Positions 1 to 9,205 are shown, counted from the stretch's first letter. The stretch: 35,686 nt of DNA from an uncultured Clostridia bacterium (GCA_944380675.1 CALWIH010000012.1:1-35686), one strand, 5' to 3'. Notes: generated from the sequence alone by a model not told the origin. Translations and numbers: made by a program.

Positions 1-1587
1 GGCGATTCCGATCTTCCCGTCTGGCAGCAGCCGTTTGAGGAGACCGTCAAGCTCGACGTCGTCATCGGCTGGGACTCCGACCCCTCCATCAAGGAAGGCA
101 CAACGCCGGAGACGAACGCGCTGCGCACCGTCGCGAAGGACCTGTTCAATATTGAGCTGAATTTCCTCTGGATGGTGCCGAACGACCAGTATGACGACAA
201 GCTCGCCATGCAGCTGAGCTCCGGCGAGATTCCGGATATTTTGATGCTCGACAGCGCCTACTTCTACGAGTTCCTCGACAGCGGCTACCTGCGCGACCTC
301 ACGAGCGCGTATGACGAGTACGCTTCCGATCAGCTCAAGAGCACGATCGACTATTTCGGCGACGCGCCGAAGACGTACTCATCCCGCGACGGCAAGCTCT
401 ACGGCGTTCCCGCCCTGCTCGACACCTCCGAGAGCGTCGCCGGCCTGTACTACCGCTCCGACTGGCTCGAGGCTCTCGACATGGAGGTTCCCACCGACAT
501 TGACGGCGTCAACGAGATGCTGATTGCCCTCGCGAAGTATGGCCCCACCGTCAACGGCGGACAGTCGACCGCGGGCCTCGGCAGCACCTCCAGCGTGCTG
601 AATACGAACTTCGCGCTCGCCGCGTACTTCCAGTGCTACGGCTCGTACCCCAACAAGTGGGTCATGCGCGACGGCCAGCTCGTCAACGGCTTCATGCTCG
701 ACGAGACGCTCGACGCCCTCAAGGGTCTCAAGTATCTCTATGACAACGGCGGCCTCGCTCCCGATTTCGCCACCTGGAATTCCGATCAGTTCGAGCAGCG
801 CGTGACGAGCGATCAGGTTGCCGCCACCTTCGGCACCTACTACATCGCAGCCTATCCGCTGAATCTGAACAAGGACGCCAATCATGAGGCTGAGTGGGCG
901 GAGATCGATCTTTCCACCCTCGGCGGCAATTCCAAGGCCGCGATGAATCAGGTCAGCATCAACCACTTCAACGTCGTCACGAAGGATGCTCCGGAGTATG
1001 CCGAGGCCGCTTTGATGAAGCTGCTTTCGCTGTCCCTTTCGGCGAACTCCAACTCCACCGATGACAAGACCATCTACAACGGTCTCGACCTTCCCGAGAA
1101 CGGCGCGTCCATCTTCTTCCTGCCCGTCTATATGTACTTCCCGACTCCGTGGGAGCAGTACCGCGAGAATATCTGGGCCGCCTATGAGGCGCAGGATCCT
1201 TCCGGCCTGCAGACGGCTGTGGAGCAGGAATGGTACGGGTATATGAACGATTATCTCACCGACGGCAACGACTGCGAGAATCTCGGCACTGCCTGGGGAA
1301 TGTACAAGAGCCGGCTGAGCGAGGACATGGGCATCGCCATCGGACTTGCCACCAAGAACAGCGGCAACTATGAGCCCGCCTATTATTACGGCCCTGCCAC
1401 CTCGACCGAGCAGCGCGTCTCGTCCACGCTCAACGACCTGGCCGTCTCCTTTATTGTCGAATACATCATGGGTCAGAAAACGGACGCCGACTGGGAGAGC
1501 TTCCGCCAGAGCTGGTATGACCTCGGCGGCACCGACTGGACGAACGAAGTCAACGAGCAGTACAACAGCATCGTCAATCCGCAGTAA
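1..1587 (+). CDS. ABC sugar transporter, extracellular solute-binding protein (5' partial)
   Basis: The frame is open from base 1 to a TAA at 1585-1587, giving 528 visible residues. The true start, signal peptide and lipobox lie upstream of the window. The protein resembles the large (about 550 aa) LplA-type binding proteins of family 1 that deliver oligosaccharides to an LplB/LplC permease pair. Visible hallmarks are the early lobe segment KLDVVIGWD, a block NDQYDDKLAMQLSSGEIPDI typical of these proteins, and many aromatic residues (YFYEF, YMYFPTPWEQY) suited to sugar stacking. In the cell it would sit outside the membrane as a lipoprotein. Two matching permease genes follow after a 146-base gap containing hairpins. 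The ligand cannot be read from sequence. Family call is firm; LplA as a name is inference. Confidence 0.88.
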   Translation, partial: GDSDLPVWQQPFEETVKLDVVIGWDSDPSIKEGTTPETNALRTVAKDLFNIELNFLWMVPNDQYDDKLAMQLSSGEIPDILMLDSAYFYEFLDSGYLRDLTSAYDEYASDQLKSTIDYFGDAPKTYSSRDGKLYGVPALLDTSESVAGLYYRSDWLEALDMEVPTDIDGVNEMLIALAKYGPTVNGGQSTAGLGSTSSVLNTNFALAAYFQCYGSYPNKWVMRDGQLVNGFMLDETLDALKGLKYLYDNGGLAPDFATWNSDQFEQRVTSDQVAATFGTYYIAAYPLNLNKDANHEAEWAEIDLSTLGGNSKAAMNQVSINHFNVVTKDAPEYAEAALMKLLSLSLSANSNSTDDKTIYNGLDLPENGASIFFLPVYMYFPTPWEQYRENIWAAYEAQDPSGLQTAVEQEWYGYMNDYLTDGNDCENLGTAWGMYKSRLSEDMGIAIGLATKNSGNYEPAYYYGPATSTEQRVSSTLNDLAVSFIVEYIMGQKTDADWESFRQSWYDLGGTDWTNEVNEQYNSIVNPQ

Positions 1588-1622
1588 TCGGCAGAAAGCG
1601 GGGCGTTTCTTCTCAAGAGAGC

Positions 1623-1645
1623 CAGGGGTCTGAAATCCCTGTTTT
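1623..1645 (+). terminator. Weak hairpin with short T run after the binding protein gene
   Basis: CAGGG (1623-1627) pairs with CCCTG (1637-1641) around a 9-base loop and is followed by TTTT. The stem is only 5 bp, so at best it is a partial terminator that would let some transcripts through to the permeases. Confidence 0.3.
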
Positions 1646-1675
1646 CATATCACGTCAGACATAGGCTTTCAGCAG

Positions 1676-1705
1676 AAGGGCGCCGGCACTTTCACCGGCG
1701 CCCTT
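1676..1705 (+). other. Stable GC hairpin between binding protein and permease genes
   Basis: An 11-bp perfect stem (AAGGGCGCCGG at 1676-1686, complement at 1695-1705) with an 8-base loop. No T run follows, so it is not a normal terminator. In sugar ABC operons such a hairpin after the binding protein gene typically protects the upstream mRNA and makes the binding protein more abundant than the permeases. That role is inferred here. Confidence 0.6.
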
Positions 1706-1733
1706 CGCGCTGCGGGAGAAAGAGAGGCAATCT

Positions 1734-2666
1734 ATGCAAAAGATTCGCGCAAACGCAGCCGGTTCCCCGCGCCGGCTCACAATTTTCAAGCGGGAGCTGC
1801 CCCTGTATGTCATGCTGATTCCCGGTGTGGTGTTCGCCCTCGTCTTCAATTACCTGCCGATGTTCGGTCTCGTCATGGCGTTTCAGGATTTTTCCCCGCT
1901 GCGATCCTTCACAGGCTCGGAGTGGATTGGGCTTCGGAATTTTCAGGATATGCTCGCCCTGCCGACATTCTGGACGGTCGTGCGCAACACGCTTTTCATC
2001 TCTGTCGTCAAAATTCTCCTCCGGCTCCTTGTCCCGCTCATCCTCGCGCTGCTGCTCAACGAGGTGCTCAACAACGCCTTCAAGCGCACGGCGCAGACGG
2101 TCTTCTTCCTGCCCTATTTTCTATCCTGGGCCGTCATGGGCGGCGTGCTGCGGGAGCTGTTTGAGTACGACGGCACGGTCAACGCCTTTTTGCAGTCGTT
2201 CGGGCTGGAGCCCGTCATGTTCCTCGGCAGCAACACCTGGTTTCCCATCATTATTATCGTCTCAGACGTCTGGAAGGACATGGGCTACAACATGATCATC
2301 TTCCTCGCGGCCATCACGAACGTCGATCCGGCGCTCAACGAGTCCGCCGCCCTCGACGGCGCGAGCCGCTGGCAGCAGATCTGGCACATCACGCTTCCCA
2401 CCATCCGTCCTATCGTCGTGATGCTGCTCGTGCTTTCCCTCGGAAGCGTTCTGAGCGCCGGCCAGGAGCAGATCATGCTTCTGTACAATCCGATGGTGTA
2501 CGAGAGCTCCGATATCATTGACACGCTTGTCTACCGTCTTGGCCTGGTGAACCATCAATGGTCGCTCTCGGCTGCAGTCGGCATGATGAAATCAGTGATT
2601 TCGTTCCTGCTTGTGGTGATTTCCTACCGGATTGCGACAAAGCATTTCGACTATCAGGTTTTCTGA
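1734..2666 (+). CDS. ABC sugar transporter permease (LplB-like)
   Basis: 310-residue integral membrane protein with about six hydrophobic segments. The binding-protein-dependent permease (EAA) loop is visible as ESAALDGASRWQQIWHITLP, where the ATPase docks. The N-terminal arm (KRELPLYVMLIPGVVFALVF) and the FxxxFSPLRSFTGSEWIGLxNF block are typical of LplB, the first permease of polysaccharide-type importers. It would pair with the next gene to form the heterodimeric channel. The ATG at 1734 follows GAGAGG with proper spacing. No ATPase gene lies in the operon, which is usual for this family. Confidence 0.9.
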   Translation: MQKIRANAAGSPRRLTIFKRELPLYVMLIPGVVFALVFNYLPMFGLVMAFQDFSPLRSFTGSEWIGLRNFQDMLALPTFWTVVRNTLFISVVKILLRLLVPLILALLLNEVLNNAFKRTAQTVFFLPYFLSWAVMGGVLRELFEYDGTVNAFLQSFGLEPVMFLGSNTWFPIIIIVSDVWKDMGYNMIIFLAAITNVDPALNESAALDGASRWQQIWHITLPTIRPIVVMLLVLSLGSVLSAGQEQIMLLYNPMVYESSDIIDTLVYRLGLVNHQWSLSAAVGMMKSVISFLLVVISYRIATKHFDYQVF

Positions 2667-2682
2667 GAGGAGGAGAAACGTA

Positions 2683-3567
2683 ATGACGCGCAAAAAGTTT
2701 TCGGTTTTTCATTTGGTCAATTATTTTCTCCTGACTCTCCTGATTGTCATCTGCATCATCCCGATTCTCCATGTCATCGCGCTCTCCTTCTCGCAGAAGA
2801 TCGAAGCGGTCGCCGGCCATGTCGGCCTGATTCCCGTCGGGTTCAACCTCGAGGCGTACCGCTATGTGATGGAGGACTCGCAGTTCTGGACGTCCCTCGG
2901 CGTGACGCTCCTGCGCGTTGTTATCGGCGTTCCCGTGAACATCTTTCTTGTTGTGATGACGGCCTATCCGCTCTCAAAGAGCAACAGCCGCTTCCACGCA
3001 CGCACTGTGTTTTCCTGGTTTTTTGTCTTCACCATGCTGTTCAGCGGCGGTCAGATTCCGCTTTATATGGTCATCAGCAAGCTCGGCATGATCAACTCCA
3101 TCTGGGCGCTGACGCTGCCCGGCGCGATGAACGTCTCCTACATGATTCTGATGCTCAACTTCTTCCGCGGCATTCCGTCCGAGGTGGAGGACGCCGCCAT
3201 CATCGACGGCGCGAGCCAGATCAAAGTGCTGTTCCGCGTGTACCTGCCGATGTCTCTGCCGTCTCTCGCGACCATCATCCTTTTCGCGACCGTTGCGAAC
3301 TGGAACGTCTGGATGGACGGCTACATCTACATGAACACGCCCGACAAGTACCCCCTGCAGACGTACCTCGCGACGAAGCTCATGGAGTCGAAGAACAACG
3401 TCGAGACGCTCATGACGCCCGAGCAGCTCGCGCGCATGGAGCTCGTCAGCGAGAAGACGATCGAGGCCGCGCAGATTTTCCTCGCGGCGCTGCCCATCAT
3501 GTGCGTCTATCCCTTCCTGCAGAAATACTACATCAAGGGCATTGTTGTCGGCAGCGTCAAGGGGTGA
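2683..3567 (+). CDS. ABC sugar transporter permease (LplC/YtcP-like)
   Basis: 294 residues from the ATG at 2683, which follows AGGAGGAG closely. An upstream in-frame ATG at 2632 lies inside the previous gene and has no such site, so it was rejected. The start MTRKKFSVFHLVNYFLLTLL, the LSFSQ segment and the EAA loop (EDAAIIDGASQIKVLFRVYLP) mark the second permease of an LplBC pair. About six membrane segments. The C-terminal YPFLQKYYIKGIVVGSVKG is the typical end of this carbohydrate permease subfamily. It starts 16 bases after the preceding permease, so they are co-translated from one message. Confidence 0.9.
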   Translation: MTRKKFSVFHLVNYFLLTLLIVICIIPILHVIALSFSQKIEAVAGHVGLIPVGFNLEAYRYVMEDSQFWTSLGVTLLRVVIGVPVNIFLVVMTAYPLSKSNSRFHARTVFSWFFVFTMLFSGGQIPLYMVISKLGMINSIWALTLPGAMNVSYMILMLNFFRGIPSEVEDAAIIDGASQIKVLFRVYLPMSLPSLATIILFATVANWNVWMDGYIYMNTPDKYPLQTYLATKLMESKNNVETLMTPEQLARMELVSEKTIEAAQIFLAALPIMCVYPFLQKYYIKGIVVGSVKG

Positions 3568-3571
3568 CGGG

Positions 3572-4147
3572 ATGAAGCGCGTTCCGATCGCCGCCGCCCC
3601 CTGGGGAGGCGCATACCGTCCCGCGGCCTTCGCCGCCCTTACCCGTGAGCCGGAGGCGCTCGTCTTCACGCTCTCCGCGGAGGAGGCCGAGCCTCCCGCC
3701 CGGTACCGGGAGCTCAACAGCCCCGTTTATCTCGACAGCTGCCTCGAGGCGTTCCTCCGCCCCTGGCCCGAACGTCCGGAGTACCTCAATTTTGAGATGA
3801 ACGCGAACGGCGCGCTGCTTTTGCAGCTCGGCCCGTTGCGTCAGGAGAGGCGGTTCCTGACGCCGGAGGAATTTCCCGGCTGCTGGCCTTCTGTCTGCGC
3901 GTTCCGGGAACCCGGAGGCTGGGGCGTCCGGCTCAGGGTTCCCTTCGCCTTTCTCCGGGCGGCGTTCGGCGTCGGGGCGGAGCCCGATCCGGACGCCATG
4001 TGCGGAAATTTCTACAAGTGCGGGGAGAACCCGCGGCACTATCTCTGCTATGCGCCCGTACGGACGGAAACGCCGGATTTTCATCGTCCCGAGTTTTTCG
4101 TGCCGTTCAGGGGTCTGTGGAACGAATCGGATGGAGCGGCGTTTTGA
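3572..4147 (+). CDS. Carbohydrate-binding family 9-like protein
   Basis: 191 residues from the ATG at 3572, five bases after the permease stop. The block PVYLDSCLEAFLRP, then EYLNFEMNANGALLLQLGPLRQ, and later GNFYKCGENPRHYLCYAPV match the fold pattern of CBM9-like domains found beside sugar-uptake operons in clostridia. No signal peptide or hydrophobic segment is seen, so the product is probably cytoplasmic. A whole-protein CBM9-like domain without a catalytic partner may bind the imported sugar or act as an accessory to its metabolism, but no reaction is established. Family assignment is from motif memory and moderately sure. Confidence 0.7.
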   Translation: MKRVPIAAAPWGGAYRPAAFAALTREPEALVFTLSAEEAEPPARYRELNSPVYLDSCLEAFLRPWPERPEYLNFEMNANGALLLQLGPLRQERRFLTPEEFPGCWPSVCAFREPGGWGVRLRVPFAFLRAAFGVGAEPDPDAMCGNFYKCGENPRHYLCYAPVRTETPDFHRPEFFVPFRGLWNESDGAAF

Positions 4148-4165
4148 CAGAGCAATCTGCCCGGA

Positions 4166-4199
4166 GGGGCGGCGCGGCTGCGGCTGCGCCGCCCTTTTT
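4166..4199 (+). terminator. Intrinsic terminator of the sugar ABC operon
   Basis: GGGCGGCGC (4167-4175) pairs perfectly with GCGCCGCCC (4186-4194), with a 10-base loop, followed by TTTTT at 4195-4199. It starts about 20 bases after the CBM9-like gene. Confidence 0.9.
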
Positions 4200-4232
4200 G
4201 CGCGTTTTCCCGCCGTTTTCCGCAATCTCCTG

Positions 4233-4261
4233 TTGCCTGACGGGCAAATCGATGCTACAAT
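4233..4261 (+). promoter_or_regulatory. Sigma-A type promoter for azlCD
   Basis: TTGCCT at 4233-4238 and TACAAT at 4256-4261 are separated by exactly 17 bases, 26 bases before the azlC ATG. It follows the terminator of the previous operon, so it opens a new unit (azlC-azlD, possibly also feoB). Confidence 0.8.
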
Positions 4262-4287
4262 GAGATACCGGAAGGAAAGGGAGAACC

Positions 4288-4998
4288 ATGCAGCAAAAGG
4301 GAATGCGCCTCAGGGCGCTCAAAGCCGCCTTTCCCCACACCGTTCCCATTTTCGCGGGGTTCTGGTTTCTGGGGCTGGCGTACGGCATCTTCATGAATGT
4401 ATCAGGTTTCGGCTTCTGGTATCCGCTGCTGATGAGCCTCGTCATTTTCGGCGGGTCGCTCGAATTTGTGGCGGTGACAATGCTTCTCGGAGCCTTCGCG
4501 CCGCTGCAGACGCTCGCGATGGCGCTGATTCTGCAGGCGCGCCACCTGTTTTACGGCGTGGCGATGCTTGAAAAATACCGCGGGCTCGGCTGGAAAAAGC
4601 CTTACCTCATCTTCGGCCTGTGCGACGAGACCTTCTCAATCAACTGCACCGCGGAGATCCCGGAGGACGTCGACAGAGGGTGGTTTTACTTTTTCGTCAC
4701 CCTCCTCAACCACCTATACTGGGTTTCCGGCTCGACGATCGGCGGTCTCGTCGGCTCGCTCCTCACGTTTGACACGGAGGGGATCGAGTTCGTGATGACG
4801 GCGATGTTCGTCGTCATCTTCCTCGAGCAGTGGAAGAAGGAGAAGCGGCACGACTCGGCCCTCCTCGGGCTCGGCGCTTCGGCGCTGTGCCTGCTGGTGT
4901 TCGGGGCGGACGCGTTCATCATCCCGTCGATGGCGTGCGTGCTCGTACTGCTCACCGCGCTGCGCCGCCCGATCGAGAGGAGGTGCGGTCTGCTGTGA
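4288..4998 (+). CDS. azlC: AzlC family branched-chain amino acid export permease, large subunit
   Basis: 236-residue membrane protein. The opening ([23 protein letters not shown]), a [14 protein letters not shown] segment and the [15 protein letters not shown] block are diagnostic for AzlC, the large subunit of the two-part exporter of branched-chain amino acids (and the toxic analogue azaleucine in Bacillus). The next gene encodes the small subunit AzlD and overlaps by four bases, supporting complex formation. SD-like GGAAGGAAAGGGAG lies before the ATG. Substrate is known for a few homologues only. Confidence 0.92.
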   Translation: MQQKGMRLRALKAAFPHTVPIFAGFWFLGLAYGIFMNVSGFGFWYPLLMSLVIFGGSLEFVAVTMLLGAFAPLQTLAMALILQARHLFYGVAMLEKYRGLGWKKPYLIFGLCDETFSINCTAEIPEDVDRGWFYFFVTLLNHLYWVSGSTIGGLVGSLLTFDTEGIEFVMTAMFVVIFLEQWKKEKRHDSALLGLGASALCLLVFGADAFIIPSMACVLVLLTALRRPIERRCGLL

Positions 4999-5321
4999 CG
5001 ATGCTCGAACAGGCCGTCACCATCGCCCTGTGTGCGCTTGGGACGATGGCGACGCGCTTTCTCCCGTTCCTCGCGTTTTCGGAGAAGCGCCGAACGCCCC
5101 AATATGTGCAGTACCTCGGCAAGGCCCTGCCCGGCGCGGTGTTTGCGCTCCTTGTCGTTTACTGTCTGCGGGGCGTGAACGTTTTCGCGGGAAGTCACGG
5201 CATCCCGGAGGCCGCGGCCATTGCGGTCACGGCGCTGCTGCACCTGTGGAAGCGTCGGATGCTGCTCTCGATTGCGGGCGGAACAATTTTCTACATGATA
5301 TTGATTCAGGTATTTTGCTGA
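4995..5321 (+). CDS. azlD: AzlD family branched-chain amino acid export protein, small subunit
   Basis: 108 residues from a GTG at 4995 that overlaps the azlC stop (GTGA). The site AGGAGGTG at 4979-4985 is well spaced for this GTG and too far from the ATG at 5001. Three to four hydrophobic segments; the block [12 protein letters not shown] near the N-terminus and [17 protein letters not shown] in the middle are typical of AzlD. It works with AzlC in the cytoplasmic membrane. Confidence 0.9.
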   Translation: MTMLEQAVTIALCALGTMATRFLPFLAFSEKRRTPQYVQYLGKALPGAVFALLVVYCLRGVNVFAGSHGIPEAAAIAVTALLHLWKRRMLLSIAGGTIFYMILIQVFC

Positions 5322-5376
5322 GAGGGGAGGCCGCCCGCGCGGCCGCTCAATCTGAAAGGGAAGAGGAATTCGCACC

Positions 5377-7725
5377 ATGACGCTCAAGGAACTCAAGGCG
5401 GGCAGGACCGCCAGCATTCTCACGGTCGGCGGGGAGGGGGCGCTTCGCCAGCACTTCCTCGATATGGGGCTCATCCCCGGCGCGGAGGTCACGATGGTCA
5501 AGCTCGCGCCGATGGGCGACCCGATGGAGCTCAAGATTCACGGCTATGAGCTGACGCTCCGCCTCGCGGACGCGGAGAAGATCGAGATTTCCCTCCTCGA
5601 CGCGGCGACGCAGGAGGAGGAGAGGAAGCCCGTGCGCGGGACGCCGCACCCGGGCCTCGGCGAGGGAGGCAAGTACCACGTCAAGACGGGGGAGAATCCC
5701 CTGCCGGACAGCGTCGTGCTCACCTTCGCCCTCGCGGGCAACCAGAACTGCGGCAAGACGACGGTCTTTAACCGCCTCACCGGCTCAAACCAGCACGTCG
5801 GCAATTTCCCCGGCGTCACCGTCGACCGGAAGGACGGCGTCATCCGCGATCACCCGGGTACACTCGTCACCGACCTTCCGGGCATTTACTCGATGTCTCC
5901 CTACAGCAGCGAGGAGATCGTCACGCGCGAGTTCATCCTCCGCGAAAAGCCGAAGGGGATCATCAACGTGGTCGACGCCTCCAACATCGAGCGCAACCTG
6001 TATCTCACGCTCCAGCTTATGGAGCTGGATGTTCCCATGGTGCTTGCCCTCAATATGATGGACGAGGTGCGCGAGAACGGCGGCTCCGTGCTCATCAACG
6101 AGATGGAGCGCCTCCTCGGCATCCCGGTCATCCCGATCTCCGCCGCGAAGAACGAGGGCGTCGACGAGGTCGTCAGCCACGCGATCCACGTCGCGAAGTA
6201 CCAGGAAAAGCCCGGCCGCGTCGACTTCTGCAGCGCCGACGATGTCGGCAGCGCCGTGCACCGCTGTATTCACGCCATCATGCACCTGATTGAAGATCAC
6301 GCGAAGGACGCCGGGATTCCGGTGCGCTTTGCGGCCTCCAAGCTCGCCGAGGGAGACGAGCTCATCCTCTCGCAGCTTCACCTCGACGACAACGAGCAGG
6401 AGCTGCTGCGCCACATCATCGTACAGATGGAGAAGGAGCGCGGCCTCGACTGCGCCGCCGCCATCGCCGATATGCGCTTCCGCTTTATACGGCGCGTCTG
6501 CGGCGCCGCCGTCATCAAGCCGAAGGAGAGCCGCGAGCACGCCCGCAGCCGCCGGATGGACAAGGTGCTCACCGGAAAATACACGGCGATTCCCGCCTTT
6601 CTCCTCATCATGGGGCTGGTCTTCTGGCTGACCTTCAACGTCATCGGCGAAGGGCTCTCCGGTCTGCTCGAGATGGGCATCGACTGGCTGACGGGCGTCG
6701 TCGACGAAGGCATAACGGCGGCGGGCGTCAACCCCGTGCTCCACTCGCTCGTGATAGACGGCATCTTCATCGGCGTCGGCAGCGTGCTGAGCTTCCTGCC
6801 GATCATCGTGACGCTGTTCTTCTTCCTCTCCATGCTCGAGGACAGCGGCTACATGGCGCGCGTCGCGTTCGTGATGGATAAGCTTCTGCGCAAGATCGGC
6901 CTCTCCGGGCGCAGCATCGTGCCGATGCTCGTCGGCTTCGGCTGCACCGTTCCGGGCGTCATGGCGAGCCGCACGCTCTCCTCGGAGCGCGACCGCAAGA
7001 TGACCATCCTCCTTACGCCGTTCATGAGCTGCTCGGCGAAGCTGCCGATCTACGGCTTCTTCGCCGCCGCCTTTTTCCCGGATTACGCCGGCCTCGTGAT
7101 GATTGGCCTGTATGTGCTCGGCATCCTGATGGGCGTGCTCGCCGCGCTTGTGATGAAGGGCAGCCTCTTTAAGGGCGAGCCGGTTCCGTTCGTCATGGAG
7201 CTGCCGAACTACAGAATGCCCGGCGCGAAGAACGTCGCCCTCCTGCTCTGGGATAAGGCGAAGGACTTCCTCCAGCGGGCCTTCACCGTGATTTTCGCCG
7301 CGACCATCGTCATCTGGTTCCTGCAGACGTTCGATCTGCAGTTCAACCTCGTCACGGACTCCCAGCAGAGCATTCTCGCCTCCGTCGCCGGCCTGATTGC
7401 GCCGATCTTCACGCCTCTCGGCTTCGGTGACTGGCGCGTCTCGACGGCGCTGATCACCGGCTTTATGGCGAAGGAGAGCGTCGTGGCGACGCTGTCCGTC
7501 CTGATTCCCGGCGCGGGAGCCATCACCTCCGTCCTGACGCCGCTCGGCGCCGCGTCGCTGCTCGTCTTCTGCCTGCTCTACACGCCGTGCGTCGCCGCGA
7601 TCGCCTCGGTGCGCCGCGAGCTCGGGGGAAAATGGGCGCTCGGCGTCGCGGTGGGGCAGTGCGTTGTCGCGTGGTTTGCCGCCCTGCTGGTGCACCTGAT
7701 CGGAGCCGTTCTCCTTCTCGCTTGA
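5377..7725 (+). CDS. feoB: Ferrous iron transporter, FeoA-FeoB fusion
   Basis: 782 residues. Residues 1 to about 74 form a FeoA-type SH3-like domain (RQHFLDMGLIPGAEVTMVKL). After a linker, a G domain begins near residue 117: G1 GNQNCGKT at 121-128, G2 region FPGVTVDRK, G3 DLPG near 165, G4 NMMD near 226, G5 SAAK near 255. Residues from about 405 onward hold the membrane core with the FeoB Gate repeats (VPMLVGFGCTVPGVMASR; SAKLPIYGFF). FeoB imports Fe2+ through the inner membrane; FeoA assists. Here they are one chain. No FeoC gene follows. The fusion is common in clostridia. No Fur box was recognised upstream; the 55-base gap after azlD holds only a small GC hairpin. Confidence 0.95.
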   Translation: MTLKELKAGRTASILTVGGEGALRQHFLDMGLIPGAEVTMVKLAPMGDPMELKIHGYELTLRLADAEKIEISLLDAATQEEERKPVRGTPHPGLGEGGKYHVKTGENPLPDSVVLTFALAGNQNCGKTTVFNRLTGSNQHVGNFPGVTVDRKDGVIRDHPGTLVTDLPGIYSMSPYSSEEIVTREFILREKPKGIINVVDASNIERNLYLTLQLMELDVPMVLALNMMDEVRENGGSVLINEMERLLGIPVIPISAAKNEGVDEVVSHAIHVAKYQEKPGRVDFCSADDVGSAVHRCIHAIMHLIEDHAKDAGIPVRFAASKLAEGDELILSQLHLDDNEQELLRHIIVQMEKERGLDCAAAIADMRFRFIRRVCGAAVIKPKESREHARSRRMDKVLTGKYTAIPAFLLIMGLVFWLTFNVIGEGLSGLLEMGIDWLTGVVDEGITAAGVNPVLHSLVIDGIFIGVGSVLSFLPIIVTLFFFLSMLEDSGYMARVAFVMDKLLRKIGLSGRSIVPMLVGFGCTVPGVMASRTLSSERDRKMTILLTPFMSCSAKLPIYGFFAAAFFPDYAGLVMIGLYVLGILMGVLAALVMKGSLFKGEPVPFVMELPNYRMPGAKNVALLLWDKAKDFLQRAFTVIFAATIVIWFLQTFDLQFNLVTDSQQSILASVAGLIAPIFTPLGFGDWRVSTALITGFMAKESVVATLSVLIPGAGAITSVLTPLGAASLLVFCLLYTPCVAAIASVRRELGGKWALGVAVGQCVVAWFAALLVHLIGAVLLLA

Positions 7726-7810
7726 GGGAAATTCGTTCCCGGGCGCATGAAAAACCGGCCGCCGGAATATGACTAAAGTATAAAACTTGCCTCCCTTAGT
7801 TGGATTTTCC

Positions 7811-7844
7811 TTTACTTTGGCGGTCGCATATTGTAAAATATAAC
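7811..7844 (+). promoter_or_regulatory. Probable promoter for the pyrH-frr-uppS-cdsA-dxr-rseP-ispG operon
   Basis: TTTACT (7811-7816), 17 bases, then TAAAAT (7834-7839). An alternative pair is TTGGCG (7817-7822), 16 bases, TATAAC (7839-7844). The stretch 7770-7860 is clearly AT-richer than its surroundings, in the 204-base gap after feoB. Either pair would start transcription about 80 bases before pyrH. Confidence 0.6.
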
Positions 7845-7929
7845 GGAAGAAAAATAATCTCCGGCGGAGAATGGGGCGCGGGCCGTGCGGGCCGCGCGTT
7901 TCCCGCGGGGGAAGGTAGGGGTGTTAATC

Positions 7930-8640
7930 TTGGAGCCAAAGTATCATCGCGTCCTTTTGAAGCTCAGCGGAGAATCGCTTGCCGGCAGCCAGAAGCACGG
8001 CATCGACTTTGACACGGTGCTTTCCATCTGTGAGCCGATCAAGAAATGCGTGGACATGGGCGTACAGATTGCCGTCGTCGTGGGCGGCGGGAATTTCTGG
8101 CGCGGCCGCAGCAGCGGGAAGATGGACAGAACCCGCGCGGATCATATGGGAATGTTGGCCACCACCATCAACGCGCTCGGCGTCGCCGACGCGCTTGAGC
8201 AGCTCGACGTTCCGGTGCGCGTGCAGACGGCGATCTCCATGCAGGAGATCGCGGAGCCCTATATCCGCAACCGCGCCGTCCGCCACCTCGAGAAAGGGCG
8301 CGTCGTCGTCTTCGGCTGCGGCACCGGCAATCCGTTCTTCTCCACCGACACGGCGGCTGCCCTGCGCGCCGCGGAGATTGACGCGGACGTCATCATGAAG
8401 GCCACGATGGTCGACGGTGTGTACGACAGCGATCCGAAGAAGAATCCCGACGCGGTCAAATACGATTCCCTCAGCTTCCAGGAGGTTCTGAGCAAGAACC
8501 TTCAGGTGATGGACGGCACTGCCGCGACGCTCTGCCGCGACAACGGCATCTCCATTCTGGTATTCAACATCGACCACCCCGACAACATTTTGAAGGCTAT
8601 CTGCGGCGAGCCCGTCGGAACCATTGTGAAGGAGGCATGA
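7930..8640 (+). CDS. pyrH: UMP kinase
   Basis: 236 residues from TTG at 7930; this start gives the usual family opening (M)[22 protein letters not shown] at 7921 is also in frame with its own GGGGAAGG site and cannot be excluded; an ATG at 7885 would add an atypical basic extension. PyrH phosphorylates UMP to UDP with ATP for nucleic acid and cell-wall precursor synthesis. It belongs to the amino acid kinase fold: KLSGES (phosphate loop), [12 protein letters not shown], and [17 protein letters not shown] are all present. It heads the core operon; rpsB and tsf, which often precede it, are not here. Confidence 0.95.
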   Translation: MEPKYHRVLLKLSGESLAGSQKHGIDFDTVLSICEPIKKCVDMGVQIAVVVGGGNFWRGRSSGKMDRTRADHMGMLATTINALGVADALEQLDVPVRVQTAISMQEIAEPYIRNRAVRHLEKGRVVVFGCGTGNPFFSTDTAAALRAAEIDADVIMKATMVDGVYDSDPKKNPDAVKYDSLSFQEVLSKNLQVMDGTAATLCRDNGISILVFNIDHPDNILKAICGEPVGTIVKEA

Positions 8641-8643
8641 ACC

Positions 8644-9198
8644 ATGCAGGAAATTCTGAAAAAAGCTGAAGACCATATGAAAAAAACCATCTCCGTTTTG
8701 CAGGGAGATTACGCGGCCATCCGCGCCGGACGCGCGAACCCCGCCGTCCTTGACAAGCTTCGCGTCGACTATTACGGCACGCCGACGGCCATCAACCAGC
8801 TCGCGGCCGTGTCCGTCGCCGAGGCGCGCGTGCTGACGATCCAGCCGTGGGACGCCTCCGTCTGCCGCGCGATTGAGAAGGCCATCCAGACCTCCGATAT
8901 CGGCATCAACCCGCAGAGCGACGGCAAGATCATCCGCATTACCTTCCCGCAGCTCACCGAGGATCGCAGAAAGGAGCTCGCGAAGGAGATCTCCAAGATG
9001 GCCGAGGACTCGAAGGTTGCCGTGCGCAACATCCGCCGCGAGGCCATGGATAAGCTCAAGGTCAAGAAGAAGGCCGGCGAGCTGACCGAGGACGACCTCA
9101 AGCAGGCCGAGAAGAAGGCCCAGGATCTCACCGATAAGTACTGCAAGGAGATCGAGTCGGTCGAGGCCAAGAAGAAGAAAGAGATCATGGAGATCTAA
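8644..9198 (+). CDS. frr: Ribosome recycling factor
   Basis: 184 residues, the usual length. Starts three bases after the pyrH stop. RRF with EF-G splits the post-termination ribosome. Family motifs: IRAGRANPAVLDKLRVDYYG near the N-terminus, TIQPWDASVCRAIEKAIQ, and the long helical C-terminus rich in Lys and Glu (KKKAGELTEDDLKQAEKKAQ). Domain I helices form the three-helix bundle. Nothing unusual seen. Confidence 0.97.
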   Translation: MQEILKKAEDHMKKTISVLQGDYAAIRAGRANPAVLDKLRVDYYGTPTAINQLAAVSVAEARVLTIQPWDASVCRAIEKAIQTSDIGINPQSDGKIIRITFPQLTEDRRKELAKEISKMAEDSKVAVRNIRREAMDKLKVKKKAGELTEDDLKQAEKKAQDLTDKYCKEIESVEAKKKKEIMEI

Positions 9199-9205
9199 GG
9201 CGGCC

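Noticed and set aside
5785-7695. 636-codon minus frame opposite feoB
   Set aside because: Shadow; very rich in His, Glu, Arg and Asp with no recognisable family or start site.
7726-7760. Terminator after feoB (GGGAA ... TTCCC)
   Set aside because: The stem is only 5 bp and has no T run, so read-through into the pyrH leader cannot be excluded.
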